Source: Paenibacillus monticola (lineage in GTDB: Bacteria; Bacillota; Bacilli; Paenibacillales; Paenibacillaceae). From it: a stretch of DNA of 64,000 bases. The notes beneath the pieces are model-generated. The model was given only the letters and a program-made list of their open reading frames with translations. It was not told the DNA's origin and searched no databases. This document shows, piece by piece, positions 9,781-17,960 of the stretch; the stretch's first letter is position 1; every line of letters starts with the position of its first letter. The stretch covers positions 682,001-746,000 of the forward strand of contig NZ_WJXB01000002.1 of the NCBI RefSeq assembly GCF_009664975.1, in the 5' to 3' direction. Position numbers and translations under genes: made by a program.

Positions 9781-10791
9781 TTAAGAAATCGTCCCTGTTT
9801 TGGGCACCTTCTTGACCTCATCGTCCACCAACAAGCGCCTAGCCCTACCCCGAATAAAGAAGCCGGATGCTGCAGCCAAAATCTGCTGAAATAACATCCC
9901 CGAGATTACCGGAAGTGCAACAGCGGGAGGAAAATATTTCACGGCGAGTACTGCACCGGCGCTCAGATTGCGCATGCCGGAATTAAACTGGACAGCCACC
10001 GAATCCTCATAATTCCAGTGAAGACGGCGCGCCACCAAAGCACCGATTACATAACCAAGCACAACGGTTACGAAGGTTACACCAATAATTAAGGCCAGCT
10101 TGCCATCCGGATGCTTCAAATAACGGGCAATGCTGGCACCGTTAATAGCTACGACAATGAACAGTCCTACTTTAACAAACGGAGACAGCGGCGGGCCACA
10201 TACGGTGCTGATCTTCCCCTTGGTCCACTGATTCAACAGCATTCCTGCCAATGAAGGCAGTACGACCATCCACAGCAACCCCTTCATCATTTCTCCCAGC
10301 TGAATCTGTACACTCGCACCCATCAGCAGATGCAGTGTGACGGGCACGATAAGCGGCGAGAGCAAAGTATCAATCAGAATAAGCGCCAGCGTAAGTGCGA
10401 TATTACCACCGTATATGGATACCCAGACTACACTGACTACACCGGTAGGAATTGCAAACAGCAGTACGTAACCCGTTACCGTGTAGGGATCATCCGGAAA
10501 AATAGCCGTCGCCACCAGCCAGCCAATCAGCGGCATGATTACATGGAGAATCAGCATGAGGATTATCAGCTTCTGCGGTTTAACGAGAACGGTCAATAGA
10601 TCACGGAAATTGGACTTAAAGCTACCGATTAGCGTCATCATGGCAAATATCCATGGCACGAGGCCTGTGAACGGTAGCAGGCTGCTTTCGTTCAGCACAC
10701 CGACCACGATCGCTGTCGGTGTGATCAGTGGCATTATTTTTTCCAAAAAGCTATTTGAGCGCACTAGTCCATTCCGAATTTGGGTAAGCAT
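9781..10791 (-). CDS. Bile acid:sodium symporter (BASS/SBF) family transporter
   Basis: A 336-residue polytopic membrane protein with about nine or ten hydrophobic segments, including IFAMMTLIGSFKSNFRDLL, VLLFAIPTGVVSVVWVSIYGG and AVQFNSGMRNLSAGAVLAVKYFP. The ALPVISGMLFQQ stretch and the internal NSGMRN signature are typical of the SBF/BASS fold, which moves organic anions with sodium. The substrate cannot be read from the sequence. It starts at ATG 10791 behind AAGGAGG. The radical SAM gene ends 43 nt upstream in the same direction, so co-transcription is possible. Confidence 0.88.
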   Translation of the reverse strand: MLTQIRNGLVRSNSFLEKIMPLITPTAIVVGVLNESSLLPFTGLVPWIFAMMTLIGSFKSNFRDLLTVLVKPQKLIILMLILHVIMPLIGWLVATAIFPDDPYTVTGYVLLFAIPTGVVSVVWVSIYGGNIALTLALILIDTLLSPLIVPVTLHLLMGASVQIQLGEMMKGLLWMVVLPSLAGMLLNQWTKGKISTVCGPPLSPFVKVGLFIVVAINGASIARYLKHPDGKLALIIGVTFVTVVLGYVIGALVARRLHWNYEDSVAVQFNSGMRNLSAGAVLAVKYFPPAVALPVISGMLFQQILAAASGFFIRGRARRLLVDDEVKKVPKTGTIS

Positions 10792-10834
10792 TAGGTCCTC
10801 CTTCCCTGTGTTTGCAGGCTACATAACGATGAAC

Positions 10835-11782
10835 TTACACTCCTTGTGGAAACAAGGCATCCAGCGCCGGACAAGGAAGCTTATCCAAGAATTGCGCCAA
10901 CGGTGCAGGCATATTGCTGTAAAGATCCTTCAGTGAGGTACCCTTGTAGATATTGCCGATAATCACCGGATGGCATAGCTCCGAAATAAGAATATCCCCG
11001 TTGCCATGCAAATGCAGCTGCTTCTTACCTTCGATACAATGTGGAAAATACACTCCCGGCTGCTCCTGAAATCCCAATTGCTCCATAAAACGGTCCATGC
11101 AGGTAAAATACAGGATCGTATCCTCGTTCTTCTGCGTGATCAGCTCATTTACGGCATTCTTTAATTGCTCCCTAGCTGCAATCGACTTCCAGCCGGTATG
11201 ATCCATAATGATACTGTTCTGGATCTCATGCGTGCGTACACCCATCGCATAGACATGTTCACTAATTTCCTTCATATTATCCTGCGTTTCATTGAACAGC
11301 AGTGTCTCCAGAACCGTATCTACGCTAGTCGCAGCAAAGAGGGTAATGTTCTCTCTTATTTTCTCATAGATGCTTGGATGAATATTGTAGTAACGGGAGA
11401 AGGCTTCTGCATCCGTAAAGTTAAAAGAGATATGTATCGTCGTCAATCCAGCGGTCACCAGCTGACCGATTCGTTCCGCATTCAGCAGACTTCCGTTGGA
11501 ATTCAACTGTGTCGCGATACCTCTCGATGAACAGTAGGTTACGATCTCTACGCAGTCTTGAAACTTTAAAGTAACCTCTCCGCCGGACAGCCGCACTCTT
11601 TTGAGTCCAGGTAATTCTTCCAGAATTCGAATGACTTCCCCAGCCTTGATGCTTTGCCCGTCATTTCTATTATAAGCACAACAGTAATCGCAGCGAAAAT
11701 TGCAATTGGAGGTTACTCCTATCTCCAACCCCTCTAGTTCATAAGTAAGCGGTTTGTCTAATTCCAGTGATTTATAACGCAT
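10835..11782 (-). CDS. Radical SAM protein of unknown substrate
   Basis: A 315-residue radical S-adenosylmethionine enzyme. The cluster-binding motif is C27-x3-C31-x2-C34 (SNCNFRCDYCC), followed by RLSGGEVTL, which would contact SAM. The C-terminal 60 residues hold further cysteines (HCIEGKKQLHLHGNGDILISELCHP) in a short SPASM/Twitch-like layout that could bind a second cluster. The family includes peptide-modifying and anaerobic maturation enzymes. No precursor-peptide gene was recognised nearby, so the substrate is unknown. AGGAGG precedes the ATG, and a palindrome with a -10 box lies just upstream. Confidence 0.88.
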   Translation of the reverse strand: MRYKSLELDKPLTYELEGLEIGVTSNCNFRCDYCCAYNRNDGQSIKAGEVIRILEELPGLKRVRLSGGEVTLKFQDCVEIVTYCSSRGIATQLNSNGSLLNAERIGQLVTAGLTTIHISFNFTDAEAFSRYYNIHPSIYEKIRENITLFAATSVDTVLETLLFNETQDNMKEISEHVYAMGVRTHEIQNSIIMDHTGWKSIAAREQLKNAVNELITQKNEDTILYFTCMDRFMEQLGFQEQPGVYFPHCIEGKKQLHLHGNGDILISELCHPVIIGNIYKGTSLKDLYSNMPAPLAQFLDKLPCPALDALFPQGV

Positions 11783-11816
11783 GTTCTAAAGTCCTCCTGA
11801 GTAATATGATGTCTGC

Positions 11817-11833
11817 CTAGGGTTTAACCCTAG
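11817..11833. promoter_or_regulatory. Palindromic operator-like site upstream of the radical SAM gene
   Basis: CTAGGGTTTAACCCTAG has perfect 8-bp arms around one base. It lies 35 nt before the radical SAM ATG, just downstream of TATAAT (11836-11841, minus), where a bound protein would overlap the transcription start. AAACCT occurs three times further upstream at 11-13-bp spacing. Confidence 0.5.
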
Positions 11834-11904
11834 AGATTATAAAGGTTTGTGCCCCAGGTTTATGTGAGGTTTATAATAGCCAAACCTAACACACCATCGA
11901 TACA

Positions 11905-12759
11905 TTACTCTTCTGTAGCCTTGAAAGCACTTTGCGAGACATATACAAACCGCTCCGCCCTAGCCATCACATGGAACTTCTGCTCTGGGAAATGCTGGTA
12001 CAGATAATCCACGAAATAACCTGGATGCTCGGCATTACCTGCGAATACATCATAGTGCAGCGGAATTACGGTTTCAAATCCGGCTACTGCCGCGAATTCC
12101 GCCGCTTCACGGTAATTCATGTTGCCGACAATATTACGTGCATTCCGGAAATAGTCACGGCCATTAATCGGCAACAGCGCCAGGTCAATATCATGGCTCG
12201 CCACGGTCTCGATCAACGCGGGAAACAGGACGGTATCTCCGGCATGATAGAAGGTCACTCCATTAAGCTGGATAATATAGCCTACGTAATGAGGATTCCC
12301 CTGTTCATCCAGATCCAGCTGTTCATGCGCTGCAGCAACCGGTAGTACCTGCAGTTTGGGACCTATGGTGCTCCACTTTTCCGTCTCTGCCAGCAAATAT
12401 TGTTCTTCTTTCATACCCAACTCCACCAGTTGAGACTTGCATATAGCCGGAGCCATAACCTTAATAGAAGGATTATTTCTGATAATCCACGGAAAAGCTA
12501 CTTTATCCAAATGGTCCTCGTGGTCATGCGTAATAAGACATACCTCAGCATTGTTAATATCCTCCGGCGCTATGGCTGGCGGATAGGTGCGATCCTGATT
12601 CTGCGATACGTATGGATCGATGTAGAGTGTGACTCCATCTCCTTTGACAATCACACTCTCTTGACCCAGAAACCATACCGCCAGACAACCATACGGCACC
12701 TCTGTTGCATCCACCTCGTGTATAAGTTGTAGACCTTTACGTCCATTATGCTTCTTCAT
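11905..12759 (-). CDS. MBL-fold metal-dependent hydrolase, UlaG-like
   Basis: A cytoplasmic metallo-beta-lactamase-fold hydrolase of about 284 residues. The metal site is marked by THDHEDHLD, with later ligands in FYHAGDTVLFP and IPLHYDVFAGNAEHPG. These resemble UlaG (L-ascorbate-6-phosphate lactonase), but no ascorbate genes adjoin, so the substrate is open. AGGAGG sits 9 nt before ATG 12759 and only 3 nt before an upstream ATG, so 12759 is the better start. It forms a single-gene unit between the radical SAM and GH18-like genes, all on the same strand. Confidence 0.85.
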   Translation of the reverse strand: MKKHNGRKGLQLIHEVDATEVPYGCLAVWFLGQESVIVKGDGVTLYIDPYVSQNQDRTYPPAIAPEDINNAEVCLITHDHEDHLDKVAFPWIIRNNPSIKVMAPAICKSQLVELGMKEEQYLLAETEKWSTIGPKLQVLPVAAAHEQLDLDEQGNPHYVGYIIQLNGVTFYHAGDTVLFPALIETVASHDIDLALLPINGRDYFRNARNIVGNMNYREAAEFAAVAGFETVIPLHYDVFAGNAEHPGYFVDYLYQHFPEQKFHVMARAERFVYVSQSAFKATEE

Positions 12760-12792
12760 AATCATTAGCCTCCTTATAATAACCACAGAAAA

Positions 12793-12816
12793 ACAGGCTA
12801 CCCTTGGGCAGCCTGT
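12793..12816 (-). terminator. Terminator of the stalk/GH18-like gene
   Basis: The stem ACAGGCT/AGCCTGT has an inner CCC/GGG pair and is followed on the minus strand by five T. It lies 19 nt after the stop at 12835. Confidence 0.75.
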
Positions 12817-12834
12817 TGAATGTATTACAAACTC

Positions 12835-14079
12835 CTACAGCTCCACCGATTTGCTCATTTCGCTCCAGACCGGCTGTCCAATCAGACCTAAACGCCAGAT
12901 GGCAATGCCTTTAAGATCATAACGTTTGGCTAGACCTATCTTGGAGTTTACCGAACTTTCATTCTCACTATGCACCGATATGCCAAGGAGCAACTTGTCC
13001 TTACTCACCTGCTGTAAGGCCAGCCGGATGCTTTCATCCACTTTGTTCAGTGGCTCGGGGCCGGTCTCGTTCTCATAGGCATAAGCCATGATAACCAAAT
13101 CGTCGGCAAAGCCTCCAAGCGTTTTGTAATCATAACCTTTATAAGAGCTGTTCAATGGATGAAGAATGACAGTAAGCTTAAGACTATTGGCGCGTGCTTT
13201 TAAAGATAGACTTTTGACAAATGCATTATACTCAGACTGCACTTTTTCCTTGTCTCCGGTGAGGCCTAGCCCCTCCAGGTCCAGCGCAATTCCCTGAAAG
13301 CCATTCTTAGTAGCCGTATCGACGATGCCCGTAATAGTCTGTTCCTGAAGCTGCATATCTTCCATATTCTTGGTCAGCTCCAGCTCCTTATCCCCAGAGA
13401 AGACCATTAAATAAGGTGCCGTCCCTCCGGCAGCAGCGTTCAGCACAAGGGATTCGGGCGTCACATCACCCGCGGGCTGTGGCCACTTGAAATCCGTGCC
13501 AGTCGTTGTGAATTGGCCACTGCGGTCAATCCCACTCCAGCCAAAGGCCATCGCATTGAAGCTGGGAATCCGCGAGACTTCACCGTAAGCACCCAGGGCA
13601 TAGAAGCCTAGTGTGTATATATCTTTTTGGGGAGAGATGATAGAGACAGTCTTGGTAGACTGGTCCCAGGATACCCCTGCACCGAACTGTCCACTGAAGA
13701 AACTAAGCGGAATCATGGTGTTGTCACGCACACTTTGCGGAGCCACGGCCAGCTTCACGGCTGCGCCATTAACGGCTGCGTTCTTGTTCCCCAAGGTGAG
13801 GATGACCGTCTTCGCACCTGCTGCATCACTCTTGGTGGCAGTAATCTTCTTCGCCGCCTGATTCCATTCCACCTTAATTCCCAATGCTTCTGAAATGGCC
13901 CGGAATGGGACCATTGTCGTTCCGCTCATTACTACAGGATCTACCAGAAAAGGCAATGGATACCCGTCCAGCAGAATACTAACTCCACCACCAGCAGCCT
14001 GTGTAGAATTTCCTTGTAAAGCTGCAGCACCGCCTAGTGAAATTGCGAAACACAATAATAGTTTGCCAAACCTCTTCAT
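12835..14079 (-). CDS. Secreted stalk-domain (Cu-amine oxidase N-like) protein with a GH18-like domain
   Basis: A 414-residue exported protein. The signal peptide (about 1-29) ends near TQAAG. A copper-amine-oxidase-N/stalk domain (about 33-150) has two VPFR.../IPLSFF repeats. A TIM-barrel GH18-like domain (about 155-414) follows. The strand-4 region reads GFQGIALDLEGL where active GH18 chitinases have DGxDxDxE, so the first two Asp are Gln and Ala while the last Asp and the Glu remain. Spore-lysin and YvbX-like relatives share this layout, so the protein may bind or cleave peptidoglycan or chitin, possibly weakly. Confidence 0.85.
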   Translation of the reverse strand: MKRFGKLLLCFAISLGGAAALQGNSTQAAGGGVSILLDGYPLPFLVDPVVMSGTTMVPFRAISEALGIKVEWNQAAKKITATKSDAAGAKTVILTLGNKNAAVNGAAVKLAVAPQSVRDNTMIPLSFFSGQFGAGVSWDQSTKTVSIISPQKDIYTLGFYALGAYGEVSRIPSFNAMAFGWSGIDRSGQFTTTGTDFKWPQPAGDVTPESLVLNAAAGGTAPYLMVFSGDKELELTKNMEDMQLQEQTITGIVDTATKNGFQGIALDLEGLGLTGDKEKVQSEYNAFVKSLSLKARANSLKLTVILHPLNSSYKGYDYKTLGGFADDLVIMAYAYENETGPEPLNKVDESIRLALQQVSKDKLLLGISVHSENESSVNSKIGLAKRYDLKGIAIWRLGLIGQPVWSEMSKSVEL

Positions 14080-14142
14080 AATAAGTCTCCGATCTATTGT
14101 GATATGTACTCTAGTCTTCCCACTCCAATACCCGACTCTATT

Positions 14143-14170
14143 ATTTTACCAAAATAGATATATATAGCAA
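14143..14170 (-). promoter_or_regulatory. Possible sigma-A promoter of the stalk/GH18-like gene
   Basis: Minus strand reads TTGCTA, 16 nt, TAAAAT, about 65 nt upstream of the start codon. Confidence 0.4.
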
Positions 14171-14222
14171 ATTAATAGATTGTCACTTTATAGTGGTAGA
14201 GTACTTTCACTCACATGACGGA

Positions 14223-15173
14223 TTACATAAACACACTTAGAAAAATCCCCAGCGCGCGATCGGCATCCACATCCACAGCCACTTCAATGAAATGTCCAAC
14301 TTTGGGCTGAGGCCGTAAATCTGCTACAACCATCCCGGCTGTATGCTCTCCCTTATGCTCTACGCGAACCTTCATTTGCCGATAGGTTACGAGGTCCGGC
14401 TGCAGTGCGACCATAAGGGCAAGCGGATCATGCAGCGGTGCACTGTTTTGCAAATAATTAGTTTCGCGGTAGAAATTGAAATAATGTCGGAGCGATTGCT
14501 CCATAAACGCAATAATTGCCTTATTTTCTTCCCGTCCATAACGGTTCAATAACTCCAAATGCTCCGCGGTAATACGTGTCTTCAAAGTAACGTCAAGACC
14601 AACCATCGTGATTGGCAAGCCGGATGTGAACACATGGTCAGCGGCCTCAGGGTCACCCCAAATATTGGCTTCGGCAACCGGGGTTGAATTCCCAGGTCTA
14701 AAGATCGTGCCACCCATGACGACAACTTTTTTCAAGGTATCTTTAAGCGTTGGTTCCATCTCTAACGCCAAGGAAAGGTTGGTCAGACGGCCAAGCGTAA
14801 CCAGCACAATTTCATCGGGATTCTCCTTGGCTGTTCTTATAATAAATTCAGACGCGTTCTCGCTAACCGGACGCTGCGTAGCGGCAGGAAGCTGAACATC
14901 GCCAATCCCATTCTCGCCATGCACATGTGTCGCAAATCCCGTAGACTCCCGGACGAGGGCTTGAGAAGCGCCGAGGGCTACCGGAATCTCATAGCCAGGC
15001 TGGGCCAAAGCCAGTAACCGTAATGTATTGTCCGCCGCCTGCTCCACATCTATATTTCCGAAGACGGTGGTGATACCTTCAACAATGACGTTCGGGGCCC
15101 GTAGGGCATATAGAATAGCAAGAGCATCGTCAATACCGGTATCGCAATCAATAATAATACGTGTTTTGTTCAT
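14223..15173 (-). CDS. Inosine/uridine-preferring nucleoside hydrolase family
   Basis: A 316-residue enzyme that would hydrolyse the N-glycosidic bond of ribonucleosides to free base and ribose. The calcium-binding signature DCDTGIDDALA is near the N-terminus, VVVMGG is in the middle, and the conserved HDPLA histidine is near 240. Its ATG overlaps the stop of the aminotransferase gene by 4 nt (ATGA), which implies translational coupling in a two-gene operon. Specificity within the IunH/RihB group cannot be decided. No clear terminator follows the stop. Confidence 0.92.
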   Translation of the reverse strand: MNKTRIIIDCDTGIDDALAILYALRAPNVIVEGITTVFGNIDVEQAADNTLRLLALAQPGYEIPVALGASQALVRESTGFATHVHGENGIGDVQLPAATQRPVSENASEFIIRTAKENPDEIVLVTLGRLTNLSLALEMEPTLKDTLKKVVVMGGTIFRPGNSTPVAEANIWGDPEAADHVFTSGLPITMVGLDVTLKTRITAEHLELLNRYGREENKAIIAFMEQSLRHYFNFYRETNYLQNSAPLHDPLALMVALQPDLVTYRQMKVRVEHKGEHTAGMVVADLRPQPKVGHFIEVAVDVDADRALGIFLSVFM

Positions 15174-16357
15174 CTTGCTTTCACCACATAGGCTTGAGCA
15201 GCCTGACTGAAACGTTCGAGCGCCTCGACCAGAATGGATCTCGGACAGGCCATATTAATCCGCAAATGGCCTACTCCTTCGGTTCCAAACACAGATCCTT
15301 CATTAAAAGCTACCTTTGCCTCACTGTACATCAGCTTCTTAAGTCCAGCGGTATCCAGGTTCAACCCACGGCAATCAAGCCATAGCAGATAAGTGGCTTG
15401 AGGTCGCATGACATTTACCTGAGGAAGATGCTCAGACAGGTAGGTGATAGCATATTCAACGTTTCCGGCAATGTACTGCTGCAGCTCATCCAGCCATTGT
15501 TCTCCCTCGTTATAGGCAGCTTGTACCGCTTCCGGCGCTAGGAAGCCTGACATATGCAAGCTTAGAGCTTTTAACCTTTGATCGAATTTCCGCTTCAAAT
15601 CTGGATTCGAAGCTACAATATACGAAGTTTGCAGCCCAGGCAGATTAAATGTTTTGGTCGCTGCAAGTGTGGTAAGGGTAATATTGGCGATGTCCTCAGA
15701 CAATGAGGCAAACGGAATATGTTTATGCCCTGCAAGCGCTAAATCACAGTGAATTTCATCAGAAATAACCATCACACCATATCGCAGGCATAATGCGCCA
15801 AGCTGCAGCAGCTCCTCCCGCTCCCAGACTCTCCCGCCCGGATTATGCGGACTGCAGAGCAGCAGCAACTTTGCTCCTCCCTGCATCAACCCTTCCAGTT
15901 GCTCAAAATCCATCTCAAACCGGCCGTTGCGCTCGATGAGCGGATTCTTGGCTACTTTGCGGTCATTCATATTAATCACATCATAGAACGGATAATATAC
16001 CGGCGATTGTATAATAACCTGATCTCCGGGTTTGCTGAATAATTCTACCGAAAGACTTAGGGAAGTAACGATTCCAGGGGAATCCGTAATCCATTCCGGT
16101 TGAATCTCCCACTGATGCCGTCTACTGAACCATGCAGTGATTGCTTCTTTATACGAGTCACTCGGCACACTATAGCCGTATATCCCCTCTTCAGCCCGGC
16201 GCACCAGTGCTTCCTTCACCGCTGGTGGACTTTCAAAATCCATGTCAGCTACCCACAGAGGTAGGATATCCTTATCACCAAACAGCTTTTCGGACTGGTC
16301 CCATTTATAGGAACGGGTATTGCGGCGGTCTATTACACGATCAAAATCATACTTCAA
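15170..16357 (-). CDS. PLP-dependent aminotransferase, MalY/PatB cystathionine beta-lyase type
   Basis: A 395-residue fold-type I PLP enzyme. Visible features are LPLWVADMDFESPPAV (typical of the MalY/PatB group), LLLCSPHNPGGRVW, VISDEIHCDLAL with the cofactor Asp, and TLAATKTFNLPGLQ with the Schiff-base Lys. Family members cleave cystathionine or other C-S substrates, yielding thiols. The start is TTG at 16357, with GAGGTGA 8 nt upstream; no ATG gives the full N-terminus. It is the first gene of an operon with the nucleoside hydrolase. An extended -10 (TGATACAAT) lies about 40 nt upstream. Confidence 0.9.
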   Translation of the reverse strand: MKYDFDRVIDRRNTRSYKWDQSEKLFGDKDILPLWVADMDFESPPAVKEALVRRAEEGIYGYSVPSDSYKEAITAWFSRRHQWEIQPEWITDSPGIVTSLSLSVELFSKPGDQVIIQSPVYYPFYDVINMNDRKVAKNPLIERNGRFEMDFEQLEGLMQGGAKLLLLCSPHNPGGRVWEREELLQLGALCLRYGVMVISDEIHCDLALAGHKHIPFASLSEDIANITLTTLAATKTFNLPGLQTSYIVASNPDLKRKFDQRLKALSLHMSGFLAPEAVQAAYNEGEQWLDELQQYIAGNVEYAITYLSEHLPQVNVMRPQATYLLWLDCRGLNLDTAGLKKLMYSEAKVAFNEGSVFGTEGVGHLRINMACPRSILVEALERFSQAAQAYVVKAR

Positions 16358-16438
16358 CGAAAGTCACCTCATCCTTCTCAACTTGTTCCGTTATTGTATC
16401 ATGTGGGAAACCATTCTGGCATCCTCACCACAGCAAAA

Positions 16439-16463
16439 AGGGTAACACCAAAGGTGCCACCCT
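16439..16463 (-). terminator. Terminator of the dgk-dck operon
   Basis: AGGGT and CACC arms pair across an AAA loop with a 2x2 internal mismatch. The minus strand then runs into five T. It lies 15 nt past the stop at 16479. Confidence 0.65.
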
Positions 16464-16478
16464 AATTCCCTCTTCAAT

Positions 16479-17132
16479 TTATTGCTTCACAACAGACTTT
16501 CCAATCGCCTGACCCACCTGCATTAGAATTTCCGACATAGAAGCCGGATCATTTACGTCATAATCATCAATGTTCAGACGCAGTACAGGACAAGCGGTAA
16601 ACTCGCTGATCCATTGGGAGTATCTGCCGTGCATCTCTTCCCAGTACGATACGTCTGTTTGAATTTCCATCTCACGCCCACGCTCATTAATGCGCATCAG
16701 GATGGACGGCAAAGAACCTTCGATATAAATCAGAACGTCCGGGTGCGGGAAATAAGGAGTCATTACCATCGCCTCATACAGACTGGTATAGGTTTCATAA
16801 TCCGTCTTGGACATGGTACCTTTATCGGCATGCATTTTGGCAAAAATACCGGTATCCTCATAGATGGAACGGTCCTGGATAAAACCGCCGCCCATTTCGA
16901 ACATCTTCTTTTGCTCTTTAAAGCGCTCAGCCAGGAAATAGATTTGCAGATGGAAGCTCCAGCGCTCGAAATCATGATAGAACTTCTCCAGGTAAGGGTT
17001 CTGGTCAACCTGCTCCAGTGAGGTTTGAAATTGAAGGCGTTCGGCCAAAGCGGCTGTTAAAGTAGATTTACCAACACCTACTGTGCCCGCTACAGTGATT
17101 AATGCATGATCTGGGATGTTATATTTATTCAT
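16479..17132 (-). CDS. dck: Deoxyadenosine/deoxycytidine kinase
   Basis: A 217-residue deoxynucleoside kinase that phosphorylates salvaged deoxyadenosine and deoxycytidine. The P-loop is GTVGVGKST (about 16-24). The substrate-site EQVDQNPYLEKFYHDFERWSF and the QDRSIYEDTGIFA signature follow, with the lid arginines in MRINERGREME. The upstream gene is the sister deoxyguanosine kinase, and their 4-nt ATGA overlap indicates coupled translation. This pairing, known as yaaF/yaaG in B. subtilis, supports the assignment. AAGGAG inside the upstream gene is the ribosome site. Confidence 0.92.
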   Translation of the reverse strand: MNKYNIPDHALITVAGTVGVGKSTLTAALAERLQFQTSLEQVDQNPYLEKFYHDFERWSFHLQIYFLAERFKEQKKMFEMGGGFIQDRSIYEDTGIFAKMHADKGTMSKTDYETYTSLYEAMVMTPYFPHPDVLIYIEGSLPSILMRINERGREMEIQTDVSYWEEMHGRYSQWISEFTACPVLRLNIDDYDVNDPASMSEILMQVGQAIGKSVVKQ

Positions 17133-17752
17133 TGCATAAGCTCCTTTACACGAGAGGCTATCTCCATAAAATGTTCTCTATTTTCTACAAAATCAATCAG
17201 ATTTCCGTCAATCGTGAGTATGGTTGTAGACGGCTCGCGGATAGCCAAAGAGGCCATCGCAGCATCATAATCTTCAATTAACTGCTGTAAATAAGCCGTT
17301 TCTATGGCTTCTTCAAAAGAACGCCCACGCTTGGCGATTCTCCGCAATAAGGTATCCAGATCTGCTTTAATGTAGAGAATGATATCTGGCTTCGGCAGAT
17401 CATCCGTCAGCACATGATAAATTTGCCGGTACTTATCGCGCTTCGTGCCTTTCAGTGTTCGTTCGCCAAAGATCAAATTCTTATAAATATGATAATCCGA
17501 AATAACCGGCTTACCCTTATCTATGTAATGAATCACGGTATCCTCAAGCTGCTTGTAACGGTTGCAGAGAAAGAACATCTCCAGTTGAAAGCTCCAGTCG
17601 TCCATATTCTGATAGAATTTATCCAGAAACGGATTCTCCTCCACAATTTCTTTAATAACGGGAAGCTGCAATTCCTCTGCAAGCATCGAAGCTAGCGTTG
17701 TTTTGCCAGCTCCAATCGGCCCTTCCACTGCAATAAACGGTGCATGTTTCAT
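17129..17752 (-). CDS. dgk: Deoxyguanosine kinase
   Basis: A 207-residue deoxynucleoside kinase of the same fold as the downstream dck, expected to phosphorylate deoxyguanosine. The P-loop is GPIGAGKTT, followed by EENPFLDKFYQNMDDWSFQ, ISDYHIYKNLIFGERTL and the lid RRIAKRGRSFE. ATG 17752 (MKHAPF) is preferred. AGGAGG lies 12 nt upstream, and the longer frame would need a TTG overlapping that site. Which of the pair is dgk and which dck rests on similarity to the B. subtilis motifs (ISDYHIY here, QDRSIYED downstream). Confidence 0.9.
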   Translation of the reverse strand: MKHAPFIAVEGPIGAGKTTLASMLAEELQLPVIKEIVEENPFLDKFYQNMDDWSFQLEMFFLCNRYKQLEDTVIHYIDKGKPVISDYHIYKNLIFGERTLKGTKRDKYRQIYHVLTDDLPKPDIILYIKADLDTLLRRIAKRGRSFEEAIETAYLQQLIEDYDAAMASLAIREPSTTILTIDGNLIDFVENREHFMEIASRVKELMQ

Positions 17753-17910
17753 TGATGCAATTATCCTCCTCAAATACGGACAAAACTTTATATTCCTAAA
17801 AAACAGACTAAGTTATTGTATCACAAGAGCGCTTCTAGGGGAGAGCATTAATTTCGGGATGAAGCAGGAACCTCTGTCCGCGTAGAACATCTACCTCACT
17901 CATACAAAAA

Positions 17911-17950
17911 GGGACTGTCCAGCCACTTTAATGGCTTCCAGGACAGTCCC
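17911..17950 (-). terminator. Terminator of the carboxy(nor)spermidine operon
   Basis: GGGACTGTCC pairs perfectly with GGACAGTCCC, with an inner AGCCA/TGGCT helix, followed by five T on the minus strand. Confidence 0.88.
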
Positions 17951-17960
17951 AGTACAAATA

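Noticed and set aside
10835..11782. RiPP cluster around the radical SAM gene
   Set aside because: No precursor peptide, protease or exporter lies next to it; neighbours are a BASS transporter and an MBL hydrolase.
14180..14222. Hairpin CACTTTATAGTG as terminator of the nucleoside hydrolase gene
   Set aside because: Very short stem and no T run.
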